Assembly: GCF_017640745.1 (NCBI RefSeq)
Contig: NZ_JAEPQA010000019.1
Location: 1-64,000 of the forward strand
DNA: 64,000 nucleotides
DNA from: Nisaea sp.
GTDB taxonomy: Bacteria > Pseudomonadota > Alphaproteobacteria > Thalassobaculales > Thalassobaculaceae
Direction of reading: 5' to 3'
Positions 1-9,358 of this stretch are shown in pieces; positions within the stretch are counted from its first letter, which is position 1; the number at the start of each line of letters is the position of its first letter. The position numbers and the translations under genes were made by a program. The notes beneath the pieces are model-generated. The model had not been told where the DNA came from, did not search any database, and saw only the letters and a program-made list of their open reading frames with translations.

Positions 1-52
1 GTGTTGGATGGGAGGGGTGCCGCCGGATCGGACGATCGGCGGGCATAGCTGG

Positions 53-541
<489 letters not shown>

Positions 542-593
542 TTATTGGGAAATCCGGAAATTCGCTAAGCTTATATTTTGTGCATAAATTTTA

Positions 594-607
594 GGCACGA
601 ATGTAGC
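594..607 (+). promoter_or_regulatory. Candidate sigma-54-like promoter facing the UbiH-family gene
   Basis: The plus strand reads AGGCACG-AATG-TAGC, with the -24 GG at 594-595 and -12 GC at 606-607 at the obligatory ten-base spacing. It would start transcription about 110 bases before the hydroxylase start at 731. The core dinucleotides match, but the flanking T at -26 and the TT at -14/-13 are imperfect, and a nitrogen link for this hydroxylase is not otherwise known. Confidence 0.3.
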
Positions 608-730
608 CGTGATGTAATTTTGTGCATCGCAACAGGAGATGCGACAAAGCGCGCGGGACCTTGTTTGACGGCTCCGGCCCTGTATCTTCGCTGGCACCCA
701 TTAGATGCGGTCAGCCGGAGAAAAGGCGTC

Positions 731-1963
731 ATGAATCACCCGGATTGCGATGTCCTGATCGTCGGCGGCGGCTTGTCGGGCATGTCGGCCGCCCTGGCGC
801 TACAGGCGACCGGCCTGAGCGTAACGGTGATCGATCCGGTCCCGGCGGAGGTTCAGGCCGCCGCGGGATACGACGGCCGGACCACGGCGATCTCCCAGAG
901 CAGCAAGCGGATGCTGGACCGGCTGGGGGTATGGCAGGCAATGCCCGAACCGGCCTGCCCGATCGGAGATATCCGGGTGCAGGAAGGCGGCTCGCCCCTG
1001 TTCCTGCAATTCGACCGCGAGGATGCCGGTCCGGAGGCTATGGGCTTCATCGCCGACAACGGTTCCCTCAAGGCCGGACTCTACCGTCAGGCCGCCGGCA
1101 AGGACGGCCTGACGGTTCTGGCTCCCGCCTCGGTCGCCGCGCTTGAGGGCGGGAGCGGCTCGGTGACGGCAACACTCGAGGACGGCAGACACGTTACGGC
1201 CCGTCTCGCTTTGGCCGCCGACGGGCGCCGCTCGCCGACGCGACGCCGGGCCGGGATCCGGGCAACCGAGTTTTCCTACGGGCAGACCGCGATCACCTGC
1301 ACCGTGACCCATTCCCGCCCGCATAATTACGTCGCCTACGAGCATTTCCGGCCCGCCGGCCCCTTTGCCATGCTGCCGCTGATGGACGCGGAGGACGGAA
1401 GCCACAGATCCTGCCTCGTCTGGAGCGAGCGCACGGCGACGGCAGAGGCGCTTCTCAAACTGTCGGACGCGGAATTCGACCGGGAACTCGCGGACGCCTT
1501 CGACGATTCCCTCGGCGAGCTTCACGTCAGCGGCAAGCGCTGGGGCTATCCGCTCGGCCTTATCCATGCGGAGCGCTATATCGGCAACCGTCTTGTCCTG
1601 ATCGGGGACGCTGCGCACGGCATTCACCCGATCGCCGGACAGGGCTTCAATCTCGGCCTGCGCGACATCGCGGCTCTGGCCGACACGATCGAGGATGCGC
1701 TGCGGCTCGGACTTGATATCGGCTCGGCCCCGATTCTTGACAAATACCAGCGCTGGCGCCGCTTCGACGTGATGTCCCTGATTGCGGCGACGGACGGGCT
1801 GAACCGGCTGTTCTCGAACAATTCGGCGGCGGTGAAGCTGCTTCGCGATGCCGGCCTCGGCCTCGTGCAGCGGATCGGGCCGCTGAAGCGCGCTTTCATG
1901 CGCGCCGCCATGGGAACGGCGGGAGACCTGCCGCGCCTTATGCGAGACCCTGCACAGCGCTAG
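731..1963 (+). CDS. UbiH/UbiF/COQ6-family FAD-dependent ring hydroxylase
   Basis: This 410-residue flavoprotein monooxygenase probably hydroxylates the aromatic ring of a ubiquinone precursor. The N-terminal Rossmann motif GGGLSG is at residues 12-17, a DG-type motif (ADGRRSPTRR) lies mid-protein, and the second FAD motif LIGDAAHGIHPIAGQGFN begins at residue 290, with the HPIAGQG signature of the UbiH/COQ6 group. The ATG at 731 is preferred over the longer open frame because it places the dinucleotide-binding fold at the extreme N-terminus and has GGAG at 717-720. Which ring position is used cannot be decided from sequence; alphaproteobacteria use several paralogues (UbiL, UbiM, UbiH). It stands alone, divergent from glnK. 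Confidence 0.88.
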   Translation: MNHPDCDVLIVGGGLSGMSAALALQATGLSVTVIDPVPAEVQAAAGYDGRTTAISQSSKRMLDRLGVWQAMPEPACPIGDIRVQEGGSPLFLQFDREDAGPEAMGFIADNGSLKAGLYRQAAGKDGLTVLAPASVAALEGGSGSVTATLEDGRHVTARLALAADGRRSPTRRRAGIRATEFSYGQTAITCTVTHSRPHNYVAYEHFRPAGPFAMLPLMDAEDGSHRSCLVWSERTATAEALLKLSDAEFDRELADAFDDSLGELHVSGKRWGYPLGLIHAERYIGNRLVLIGDAAHGIHPIAGQGFNLGLRDIAALADTIEDALRLGLDIGSAPILDKYQRWRRFDVMSLIAATDGLNRLFSNNSAAVKLLRDAGLGLVQRIGPLKRAFMRAAMGTAGDLPRLMRDPAQR

Positions 1964-1972
1964 GGCCGCGCT

Positions 1973-2347
1973 TCACGGCTCGCGGCTAAGGCCGGCCTCT
2001 TCGAGTTCCTTCAGGTAGCGTGCCCAGATCTGGTCCTTCTCAGCGCCGAGCTTGTGGAGATAGCGCCAGGTATAAATGCCGCTGTCATGCAGGTCGTCGA
2101 ACTTGATCCGGACGGCGTAATTTCCGACCGGTTCCATGCCCATGATGTTCACGTGCGCACGGCCGTGCACGAGCTTCTTTTGCGACGGCACGTGGCCCTG
2201 CACCTCGGCCGAGGGACTCTCGACCCGGAGCAGTTCCGCCGGAATGCTGAAGCTCTCGCCGGTGTCGAAATCGATCTCAAGGCATTTTTCCGCAGATTGA
2301 ACGCGGATCTCGGTCGGCCAGATCTCGGTCGCGAAACTCTCGCTCAT
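1973..2347 (-). CDS. DUF971 (gamma-butyrobetaine hydroxylase N-terminal-like) protein
   Basis: This 124-residue protein is a free-standing DUF971 domain, the fold also found at the N-terminus of gamma-butyrobetaine hydroxylases. Its pattern is WPTEIRV...LEIDFDTGESFSIPAELLR...NYAVRIKFDDLHDSGIYTWRYL, with the conserved FDDLHDSGIY block near the C-terminus. The molecular role of free-standing forms is not settled; a link to Fe-S or redox proteins has been suggested for relatives. It is the last gene of a tight minus-strand operon, starting 4 bases after the Trm112-like gene. No metal-binding cysteines are present. Confidence 0.85.
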   Translation of the reverse strand: MSESFATEIWPTEIRVQSAEKCLEIDFDTGESFSIPAELLRVESPSAEVQGHVPSQKKLVHGRAHVNIMGMEPVGNYAVRIKFDDLHDSGIYTWRYLHKLGAEKDQIWARYLKELEEAGLSREP

Positions 2348-2351
2348 GGTC

Positions 2352-2627
2352 TCAGTCCGCCCTCTTGCCCGAGCCGGCCGTCATGGCGGCGGCACCTTCG
2401 GCCACCGGATCCCCGTTCTCATCGAGAGACCGCGCCTCGTCGGGCAGCATGATCGGCACGCCGTCGCGGATCGGATAGGCCAAACGGGCCTGCTTGCTCA
2501 CCAGTTCCGACCGCTCCCGGTCATAGGTGAGCGGCGCCTTGGTGATCGGGCAGACCAGAATTTCGAGCAGCTTCGGGTCGACTTCGCGTTCCGCAGAACC
2601 GGCCGCGGACTTGTCAGTGCCGTGCAT
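2352..2627 (-). CDS. Trm112/YcaR-family small protein
   Basis: This 91-residue protein belongs to the Trm112-like (UPF0434/YcaR) family: [19 protein letters not shown] followed by [18 protein letters not shown]. Eukaryotic and archaeal Trm112 partners activate methyltransferases; the bacterial role is less clear. Only one cysteine remains where zinc-binding members have CPxC, so a zinc site like that of yeast Trm112 is unlikely; the CPxTK form is common in alphaproteobacteria. The start overlaps the end of the upstream LON-domain gene by 14 bases, indicating translational coupling. The N-terminal ~15 residues are not conserved, so a slightly later start is possible. Confidence 0.85.
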   Translation of the reverse strand: MHGTDKSAAGSAEREVDPKLLEILVCPITKAPLTYDRERSELVSKQARLAYPIRDGVPIMLPDEARSLDENGDPVAEGAAAMTAGSGKRAD

Positions 2628-3288
2628 ATTCCTCGTCCCTCAGATCGTGGACCGCCATCTCTAGCAGGGCCAGCATGGTGTCGCCACGTTCCTGCAGCGT
2701 CGGCGCCTCCAGCAGCGCCTGTTTCTCCAGCGGTCCAAAGGGACAGACCATTGCGAGCGTCGTCAGCAGCTGGATATCCGCGGCATTTTCGATCGACTCC
2801 CAGTCGGCGCGGATGCCCTGGACGGCGAAATAGTCCTTGAGGCCGCGCATCAGGCGGGAGCGGTCAAGCACCAGCGTCTCATCCGATTTCTTGAAATCGT
2901 CGGCGAAGCTGCACCAGTCGGCGACCACGCGACGGTATCCGGAGCGGCTTTCCAGCTCCTGTTCGACATGGAAGCGCGCGACCCCCGTCAGGGTGATCAG
3001 GAAGCGCCCGTCCTCGGTCTCGGAAAAGGAGGTGATCCGGCCCGCACAGCCGGTCCGCTGCAGACAGGGAGTGTCGGCCTCGCCTGCCTCGGCCGGCTGG
3101 ATCATCCCGATCAGCCGGTCGGTGGCGAGCGCGTCCTGCGTCATCACGAGATAGCGCGGCTCGAAGATATTGAGCGGAAGTTTGCCGCCCGGCAGCAGCA
3201 GGACGCCGGGCAGGGGAAAGACCGGAATGCAGGCAGGCATGTCCTCCAGGTTCGGAGAAAAAGGGCTGCGCGACAGGGTATCCGGCAT
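2614..3288 (-). CDS. LON substrate-binding-domain protein (no protease)
   Basis: This 224-residue protein is a stand-alone Lon N-terminal domain: [26 protein letters not shown] at the N-terminus, then [21 protein letters not shown], which are signatures of the family. There is no AAA+ ATPase or Ser-Lys protease domain, so it probably recognises unfolded or modified proteins without degrading them. It lies 19 bases downstream of the thioredoxin-fold holdase gene and overlaps the Trm112-like gene. The pairing of YbbN and a LON-domain protein, common in alphaproteobacteria, points to protein quality control. Specific partners are unknown. Confidence 0.88.
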   Translation of the reverse strand: MPDTLSRSPFSPNLEDMPACIPVFPLPGVLLLPGGKLPLNIFEPRYLVMTQDALATDRLIGMIQPAEAGEADTPCLQRTGCAGRITSFSETEDGRFLITLTGVARFHVEQELESRSGYRRVVADWCSFADDFKKSDETLVLDRSRLMRGLKDYFAVQGIRADWESIENAADIQLLTTLAMVCPFGPLEKQALLEAPTLQERGDTMLALLEMAVHDLRDEEYARH

Positions 3289-3307
3289 TTCCTTCAGACC
3301 TCCATAT

Positions 3308-4213
3308 TCAGGAAAACAGGACGGCGGAGAGTTTCCGGCGGCCGTCGACCGTGACCGGGTCGGTATGGCCGAAGGCCTCGAAGAACTTGACCAGCTGCTT
3401 GCGCGCCTTCTGCTCTTCCCACTCGCGGTTCAGGCGAATGCTCTCGATCAGGGCATCGACCGCGCCTTCCCGGTCGCCGCCGGCGAACAGCGCCATGGCA
3501 AGGTCGTAGCGGGCCTGGTGGTTTTTCGGATCGGCCTCGATCGCCGCGAGCAGCTCCGCCACTTCGCCGGCATCGACGCTCTCGCTCGCCAGTTCAAGCG
3601 AGGAGATCGCCGCATGAACCTCCGGCGCCTTCTTGAGCTGCTCGGGAAGCTGATCGATCACCTGCTGCGCCTGCTCGACCTGGCCGAGCGCCACGAGGGC
3701 CCGGATCAGCCCGGCATTGCCGCGGACATTCTCCGGATCGTGCTGCACGACCTGGCTGTAGATCCCGCCGGCGCCCTGGGCATCGCCCGCCTCGAGCATC
3801 TGGTCCGCCGCGTCCAGCGCCTCGTCGAGCGGCGACTCGCCCGCGGCTCCGCCGGTCAGGCGCTTGACGAACTCACGGATCTGGCTTTCGGGGAGGGCAC
3901 CCTGGAACCCGTCGACCGGGCGGCCCTGGAAGAATGCGAAGACCGCCGGGATCGATTGCACCCGCATCTGCTGCGCGATGGCCGGGTTTTCGTCGATATT
4001 GATCTTCACCATGCGGACCGCGCCCTTGGCGTCGCGCACCACCTTCTCCAGCATGGGCCCGAGCTGTTTGCAGGGACCGCACCACGGTGCCCAGAAGTCG
4101 ACGATCACCGGCGTCTCGCGCGACGCTTCGATCACGTCGGCCATGAAGCTGTTCTGGTTCGAGTCCTTGATCAGATCTGCGGCGTCCGGCGCGGCGTTGA
4201 TGAGGGTTTCCAT
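3308..4213 (-). CDS. ybbN: YbbN/CnoX-type thioredoxin with TPR tail
   Basis: This 301-residue protein has an N-terminal thioredoxin domain (about 20-125) with the active site WAPWCGPC, Cys45 and Cys48, and a C-terminal region of TPR-like helices (about 150-290, including ALVALGQVEQAQQVIDQLP). This is the architecture of YbbN/CnoX, which protects chaperonin substrates from oxidation. Escherichia coli CnoX has lost the first active-site cysteine; this copy keeps CGPC, as in Caulobacter, so it may also reduce disulfides. It heads a minus-strand operon followed 19 bases later by the LON-domain gene. The ATG at 4213 gives the expected length. Confidence 0.92.
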   Translation of the reverse strand: METLINAAPDAADLIKDSNQNSFMADVIEASRETPVIVDFWAPWCGPCKQLGPMLEKVVRDAKGAVRMVKINIDENPAIAQQMRVQSIPAVFAFFQGRPVDGFQGALPESQIREFVKRLTGGAAGESPLDEALDAADQMLEAGDAQGAGGIYSQVVQHDPENVRGNAGLIRALVALGQVEQAQQVIDQLPEQLKKAPEVHAAISSLELASESVDAGEVAELLAAIEADPKNHQARYDLAMALFAGGDREGAVDALIESIRLNREWEEQKARKQLVKFFEAFGHTDPVTVDGRRKLSAVLFS

Positions 4214-4279
4214 TGGATCGTCCGTTCTTTGCTTAGGGGTAAAGTTTGACCGACGGCTTCACTTGACAAGGCCCCCGCG

Positions 4280-4822
4280 TCATTCGGCGAGCGCACCGAG
4301 ATCGAGAATCTCCGGCGCATAGCCGAGATCGGCCAGAAACGCCTGCAGGCCCGCGGGAGAGACCGCGATCGTCATTTCGTTCGAGAGCGGATGATAGTTC
4401 AGCGGATCGAACTCCAGCATCTCCTTGTCGAGCACCACATTCACCTCCCGGCCGGTATCGTTGATCAGGGCGAAGGGAGAGACCGCCCCCGGGATCACGC
4501 CGAGATAGGTCATCAGCCGGTCGGCGCTGCCGAAAGACAGCCGCGCGCCGCCGAAGGCCGCGCCGAGCTGCTTCAGGTCGATGGGCCGGTCCTCGAGCGT
4601 GACAAGCAGCCACATCTTGCCCTTGCGATCCCGCAGGAAGAGGTTCTTGCAGTGCCCGCCTGGAAGCTCTCCACGCAGCGCCTTGCTGTCCTCGACGGTG
4701 AAGAGCGGCGGATGCCGGTGCAGATCGTAGGCGACGCCGGTTGCGTCGAGATGGGCCAGTAACTGCTCCGGCGTCCTGGGGGCCGCCCGGGTCTCCTCGG
4801 AGGCTGATTCACTCTCTGCCAT
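4280..4822 (-). CDS. YbaK/ProX-type prolyl-tRNA deacylase
   Basis: This 180-residue YbaK/EbsC-domain protein resembles free-standing deacylases that hydrolyse Ala or Cys wrongly attached to tRNA-Pro. It contains HRHPPLFTVEDSKALRGELPG, the lysine-bearing GGHCKNLFLRDRKGKMWLL, and a GVIPGAVSPFALIND block, which match the bacterial ProXp-ala group. The frame is open to 4984, but the upstream extension is low-complexity and unlike the family; the ATG at 4822 is chosen. It precedes the ybbN operon in the same direction with a 66-base gap. A tRNA gene lies 214 bases upstream on the other strand. Substrate specificity (Ala versus Cys) is inferred from overall resemblance. Confidence 0.85.
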   Translation of the reverse strand: MAESESASEETRAAPRTPEQLLAHLDATGVAYDLHRHPPLFTVEDSKALRGELPGGHCKNLFLRDRKGKMWLLVTLEDRPIDLKQLGAAFGGARLSFGSADRLMTYLGVIPGAVSPFALINDTGREVNVVLDKEMLEFDPLNYHPLSNEMTIAVSPAGLQAFLADLGYAPEILDLGALAE

Positions 4823-5036
4823 GGCACGATCCACTCTCGATTTCATTGTCCGGCAGCACCGGCAGCGCCCTCCGGGAGCACAGGAAATAGCCGGAAAAGC
4901 CGGAAAAACCAAGGGTTTCGTGCTCACTCCGGCATTCTCGGGAGGCCCCGAAAAAAAATGTAATTTCGAGGCTTGCATTGCCAAGAACAGTTTGTATTAT
5001 CGCGGCCTCTTCACGGCGTCACCGACGCTGCTGGAT

Positions 5037-5111
5037 GCGGGCGTAGCTCAGGGGTAGAGCACAACCTTGCCAAGGTTGGGGTCGTGAGTTCGAATCTCAT
5101 CGCCCGCTCCA
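5037..5111 (+). tRNA. tRNA-Gly(GCC)
   Basis: A complete 75-base tRNA folds here. The acceptor arms GCGGGCG (5037-5043) and CGCCCGC (5101-5107) pair perfectly, the discriminator is T, and CCA is encoded at 5109-5111. The anticodon stem CAACC/GGTTG encloses the loop TTGCCAA with anticodon GCC, and the T-loop reads TTCGAAT. It decodes GGC/GGU glycine codons, which are frequent in this genome. Confidence 0.97.
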
Positions 5112-5145
5112 AATTCTCTCAGGAGAAGTGAAGACAGAGACGATG

Positions 5146-5172
5146 AAAGCGGCCCTCCGGGGCCGCTTTTCG
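5146..5172 (+). terminator. Intrinsic terminator between tRNA-Gly and the TonB receptor gene
   Basis: A perfect 10-base-pair stem (AAAGCGGCCC with GGGCCGCTTT) surrounds a TCCG tetraloop at 5156-5159 and is followed by TTTCGTTT. The stem begins with AAA, so it can act in both directions. It sits between the tRNA and the convergent TonB-receptor gene and probably ends both transcripts. Confidence 0.8.
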
Positions 5173-5237
5173 TTTATGTGCCCCAGCTTGACCGAGAGGC
5201 GGGAGAGCCGGCACGCCCGCTCCCCCGCATATCCGGC

Positions 5238-7331
5238 TCAGAAGCGCGCCGTCGCCCGCAGATAGAAGGACCGACCCGGCTCATCGACCTGCACCTCGGT
5301 CGCATCGAACGAGTTCGAGCGATTGAGGTGATAGGCATAGTCCCGGTCGAACAGGTTGGTGACCCCGACCCGAACCTCGAACGGCGTGAATGTCTCGACC
5401 GAGGCGTAGAGATCCTGGGTGAACCAGGCGGGAGTCTTGTCGGCGTCACGCCCGGAGCCCGTGCTTGGGTCGTCATCCACCCGGGTCTGCTTCAGCGCAC
5501 CGCGGAAGACCGTGCCGACCTCCCAGCCATCGCCCCGATAGGCCAGCGACAGACTGCCTTCGAGCGGCGGGATCTGGGCCAGCGGCCCGTCCTCGTCGAG
5601 ATTCTCGCCGTAGGTATAGGTCGCGTCGCCCGCGAGCACCCAGTTTCCGGCGAAGCGATAGTCGCCGCTCACGGTGAGGCCGGACAGCAGCGCATCGACG
5701 TTGCGATAGACCGTCGCCCCGTTCGAGAGCAGGACCCCGCTCTGGCCGCGCGCGCTGTCGCGGAGAATGAAGTCGCTCACCCGGTCGACATAGGCCGTCG
5801 CGCCGAACGACCAGCCGTCGTCGCGGGTCGAGAGGCCCGCCTCGAGCTGATGGTGCGCCTCCGGCTTGATATCCGGATTGCCGACCCAGCTGCTCGCCAT
5901 CATGTCGGAGGCCATGGAACGCTCGGTCGCGTCGGCCGTGCGGACGGACCGGCTGAACCCGGCATGGAGCACGGTACTGTCCGTCAGATCGTATTCCAGC
6001 CGCGCGAGACCGCCGAAATTGTTCTCGGAACGATCGTCCCCGGTCTCTCCGTAATACATCCGGTAGAGGTCGTTCGGGCTGCGCCCCTTCGAGGCGACGA
6101 CCTCGTCCGCCCGCCCGAGGCTGGCCTCGACACGGTCGTAGCGGCCGCCGAGCACCAGCCGGGTCTTCTGGGCGACATCCATCGTGCTCTCGGCGAAGAG
6201 GCCGAGCTGGCCGATCTCCGTATCCGGCCACATGAGGGAATTCAGCGTATTCACATTGCTGTCCGACATGCCGGAATAGCGTTCCGCCTCGCGCCGATTG
6301 TGCTGGTAGTCGAGCCCGACGGTCAGGGCAGCCGATCCGACGGCAAGATCGGCGGCAAGGCTGCCGCCGAAGGTGTCGGACTCGGAATCGACCCGCATCG
6401 CCATCGGCGCCGTACGGGTCCGCAGCGAGTAATTGTCCATCACATGCTCGACGCCCGTTGCGAAACCTTCGGCACGGACTTCGGTGAACGACCCGGCGGC
6501 GACCGGAAGTCTCACCTTGCCCCGCAGGGTTCGGGAATCATCGACCGGCGCATCCATCGCGGCACCTTCGAAGAGCGCGTCCTCGGTGCTTGCAAAACCG
6601 GCGCCGAGAGAGACCGCGGCGCCGTCGTCCTTTTCGTACCCTAGGACGGTGTCGATCGAACGCTGCGAGAAGCTGGAGCGGACCTCGTTGCCATCCCCGT
6701 CATCGTAATTGTCGGCCTCCTTGGCAGCGCCGACCACTCGGGCATAGGCGCCGTCGCGTCCGGCCGCCACATCGCCGAAGGCATCGCGGATATTGCCGTT
6801 CGACTCCCAGCCGCCGCCGGCCTGTCCGCGATATGATTTCCCTGTCTCGAAGACGGGCGCGAGGCGTTGGAAGTCGATATGGCCGCCCGGCCCGCCGGCT
6901 CCCCGGGTGACACTCTGATAGCCTTGCGAGACAGTGACCTGGTCATAGGTCTCCACCGGCGCGAAGGAGGCCGGCGGATCCATCCGGTTCGGACAGCCGC
7001 CGTAGATATAGGCGCCGTCCGTGGTGATGTTGAGCTGGTTGCCCTGCATGCCGCGGATCACCGGATCGATGCCGTGCCCGCCCATCCGCACCCCGGATAT
7101 CCCTGGCACGCTGCGCAGGAAGTCGCCGCCGTCGGCAACTGGCGGGCTGGACGGGCTGTGCGGAGGCAGCACGGATTGGGAAGGTTCGGAAAGCCAGGGG
7201 GCCTCGATCACCAGTTTCGGGAGGGACGCAGCCGCGCTGCCTTCCGTGGAGGATTGTGCCCGCGCATCTACGGCCGGCAGCGCCATGGCGGCGACGGCAA
7301 GGCCGAGCGGTATCTTCTTTCGAATGCTCAT
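5238..7331 (-). CDS. TonB-dependent copper receptor (NosA/OprC type)
   Basis: This 697-residue outer-membrane receptor has a signal peptide (about 1-25, ending VDARA), a TonB-box-like LVIEA near residue 40, a plug domain and a 22-strand-type barrel ending in aromatic RATARF. The plug contains YIYGGCPNRMDPPASF, which matches the GCPN-MDPP motif that marks the copper-receptor group (OprC, NosA) rather than siderophore receptors. In Pseudomonas, NosA supplies copper for nitrous-oxide reductase; whether this organism denitrifies is not shown here. The start ATG at 7331 is set by the signal peptide, since the upstream open frame is not conserved-looking. A DUF2946 gene lies upstream in the same direction. 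Confidence 0.9.
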   Translation of the reverse strand: MSIRKKIPLGLAVAAMALPAVDARAQSSTEGSAAASLPKLVIEAPWLSEPSQSVLPPHSPSSPPVADGGDFLRSVPGISGVRMGGHGIDPVIRGMQGNQLNITTDGAYIYGGCPNRMDPPASFAPVETYDQVTVSQGYQSVTRGAGGPGGHIDFQRLAPVFETGKSYRGQAGGGWESNGNIRDAFGDVAAGRDGAYARVVGAAKEADNYDDGDGNEVRSSFSQRSIDTVLGYEKDDGAAVSLGAGFASTEDALFEGAAMDAPVDDSRTLRGKVRLPVAAGSFTEVRAEGFATGVEHVMDNYSLRTRTAPMAMRVDSESDTFGGSLAADLAVGSAALTVGLDYQHNRREAERYSGMSDSNVNTLNSLMWPDTEIGQLGLFAESTMDVAQKTRLVLGGRYDRVEASLGRADEVVASKGRSPNDLYRMYYGETGDDRSENNFGGLARLEYDLTDSTVLHAGFSRSVRTADATERSMASDMMASSWVGNPDIKPEAHHQLEAGLSTRDDGWSFGATAYVDRVSDFILRDSARGQSGVLLSNGATVYRNVDALLSGLTVSGDYRFAGNWVLAGDATYTYGENLDEDGPLAQIPPLEGSLSLAYRGDGWEVGTVFRGALKQTRVDDDPSTGSGRDADKTPAWFTQDLYASVETFTPFEVRVGVTNLFDRDYAYHLNRSNSFDATEVQVDEPGRSFYLRATARF

Positions 7332-7518
7332 TGAGTTCACTTTCGATCTGCAACCTGAATGTCGGAATGCCCCGAAACCTCGGTCCGCCGCCCATGCACC
7401 CGGCCGGACCGGACCGCACATAAGTGCGGTCGACACCGGGAGTTCGCAGGAACGACGGCACGCAACGGCCGATCGGCCGTTCCGCGCGAAACGCAGGCTA
7501 ACGGGGATAACTGGAGGT

Positions 7519-7959
7519 TCAGGAGAGGATCGGAGGCGCCCGGGAGTGGAACGGAGCCCATCCGGCCCGGCCGACACGCGCCAGAAGCGCGATGGCTCTT
7601 TCGATACGGGATGAGCTGCCCGAGGGTCCCACCGCTGGCAGCTCCGGCAGAAGCGCAAAGGCGCTGCCGGAAAGATGCAAACACGCCGGACAGAACGGTG
7701 TGGCGAGATCCGGTGCACCACCATCGCTCTCGGCGGGGGAAGCGGGACGGATCCCTCCGGCGGTACAGATTTCCAGGGCCGCGCGAATAACGGCGTCGCG
7801 ACCCTCGAACGGCAGCGCGTCGACCGCAAGAGCCTGGCCAACACCGAGGCCAAACCGCATCAGCACCAGTGCCGCCGCAAACAGCGCGACGAACTGGCGG
7901 CGGAGCGTCCCCCGGCTTGCCGCGGGATTATGGTGGCTATGACGGCACTTCACGGACAT
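7519..7959 (-). CDS. DUF2946-family protein, probable copper-handling partner
   Basis: This 146-residue protein has a short N-terminal CRHSHH cluster (residues 5-10), one hydrophobic segment (about 24-46) that may be a signal anchor, and a CPACLH motif near residue 90. Small proteins of the DUF2946 group often precede copper-type TonB receptors, as here (188 bases, same strand). The Cys/His motifs suggest metal contact, but function is unproven. The ATG at 7959 has a poor ribosome-binding site; a later start would remove the CRHSHH cluster. Confidence 0.7.
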   Translation of the reverse strand: MSVKCRHSHHNPAASRGTLRRQFVALFAAALVLMRFGLGVGQALAVDALPFEGRDAVIRAALEICTAGGIRPASPAESDGGAPDLATPFCPACLHLSGSAFALLPELPAVGPSGSSSRIERAIALLARVGRAGWAPFHSRAPPILS

Positions 7960-8027
7960 GGGAGTCCAATATCAATCCGGCCGCGGGCGATCAATTGCCG
8001 GATTGCCGCAGGCTCACGCCGGGAATT

Positions 8028-8936
8028 CTACCCGCCGAGCGATCCGCGGGCTTTCCGCCGCGCAAGTACCGCCTCACGATGGCTGATATAGGCGGTCGAA
8101 CAGAAGATCACCGCGCCGCCGAGCCAGACCCATATGGTGGGTTCCTCTCCGAACAGCAGGAAGCCCATGACTGCGATCAGCGGCAGCTTGATGAATTCGA
8201 GCGGCTGAAGCTGGGTGATTTCGGCGAGACCGCAGGCCCGGGTCCAGCACATGTGGCCGAGCGTGCCCGCGCCGGCGAGACAGAAAAGCCAGAGCCAGGT
8301 CATCGGATCCGGCCAGGTCCAGTAGAACAGCGCCGGTACGAGGGAAAGCGGGCTCTGCAGCAGTACCATCCAGAGCACGATCGCTTCCGGCCTCTCGGTC
8401 GCCGTCAGTTTCTTCACCACCAGCGCGGTGATGGAGATCCCGACCGCGTTTCCGAGCGCCAGCAGCGCACCCGGCGTTATCGCCTCCATCCCGGGGCGGA
8501 GCACGATGAGCATGCCGACGAAACCCGCGGCGAGCGCCGCGACGCGGCGCGCCCTGATCACTTCTCCGAGCACCAGAACGGCGCCGATCGTGGCGAAGAG
8601 CGGCGCGGTGAAGCCGAGCGCGGTCGCCTCTGCGAGCGGGATCATGGTGATTGCCGCGAAGCCCGCCGCCATCGCAACCAGGTTGATCGCCGCGCGCAGC
8701 CCATAGAGTCCGTATTTCTCCGTCCGCAGCGCGCCCAATCCCTGCCGCATGATCCAGGGCGCCATCAGCACGACCGCGAGAAAATTGCGGAAGAACACGA
8801 CCTCCAGCACATGCAGGGTCTCGGAGGAGAGGCGGATGAAGAGCCCCATCGAGGTGAAGAACACCATCGCCGTACTCATGAGGAGAGTTGCCCGTAACGT
8901 CGCGGGCAACCCGGAAAAAGCGGCGATGAAACGCAT
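8028..8936 (-). CDS. EamA/DMT-family transporter
   Basis: This 302-residue membrane protein has ten hydrophobic segments in two homologous halves, as in the drug/metabolite (EamA) superfamily. The second half ends GGAVIFCSTAYISHREAVLARRKARG, with a positively charged cytosolic tail. Such proteins export or import small metabolites; the substrate cannot be read from sequence. It is a single gene, oriented away from the DUF465 gene and separated from the DUF2946 gene by 68 bases. Confidence 0.88.
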   Translation of the reverse strand: MRFIAAFSGLPATLRATLLMSTAMVFFTSMGLFIRLSSETLHVLEVVFFRNFLAVVLMAPWIMRQGLGALRTEKYGLYGLRAAINLVAMAAGFAAITMIPLAEATALGFTAPLFATIGAVLVLGEVIRARRVAALAAGFVGMLIVLRPGMEAITPGALLALGNAVGISITALVVKKLTATERPEAIVLWMVLLQSPLSLVPALFYWTWPDPMTWLWLFCLAGAGTLGHMCWTRACGLAEITQLQPLEFIKLPLIAVMGFLLFGEEPTIWVWLGGAVIFCSTAYISHREAVLARRKARGSLGG

Positions 8937-9116
8937 GTCGGTGAAGCCTGAGAACAGATTGACCCGCCGAGACTATCGCGGCCCTTACCGCATGACCAGC
9001 GCTCAGGTCCCGAACAAGATCCGGCCGACAACTTGACCTGGATCAAAGAAGCGGCGGCGGCGACATGCTCCTATTGTCAGAGCTAATGACGGCAATGACC
9101 AACCCAGGAAACGAAA

Positions 9117-9353
9117 ATGTCCCACGTCCCGCACGAGCTCGCAGAAGAATTTCCGGAAGCGGCCGACAAGATCCACGAACTGAAGATGAGCAATGCTCAT
9201 TTCGCCAAACTGGCCGACGCCTATCATGAGGTGAACAGGGAAATTCACCGGATCGAAGCGGAAATCGAACCGACGTCGGACGCCTATGCCGAAGAGCTCA
9301 AAAAGAAGCGGCTGGCGCTGAAAGACGAGGTCGCGGGCTTCCTGAACGTCTGA
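9117..9353 (+). CDS. YdcH-family (DUF465) small helical protein
   Basis: This 78-residue acidic, helical protein matches the DUF465/YdcH family: VPHELAEEFPEAADKIHELK, then FAKLADAYHEVNREIHRIE and LKKKRLALKDEV. It probably forms a helical hairpin. Function is unknown. It begins behind GGAAACGAAA and ends 5 bases from the 3' end of the convergent sensor-kinase gene. Confidence 0.88.
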   Translation: MSHVPHELAEEFPEAADKIHELKMSNAHFAKLADAYHEVNREIHRIEAEIEPTSDAYAEELKKKRLALKDEVAGFLNV

Positions 9354-9358
9354 CCGGG

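Noticed and set aside
5178-6644. A 488-codon plus-strand frame opposite the copper receptor
   Set aside because: It begins inside the tRNA terminator region and shows only repetitive Arg/Ala/His composition; the receptor frame is complete.
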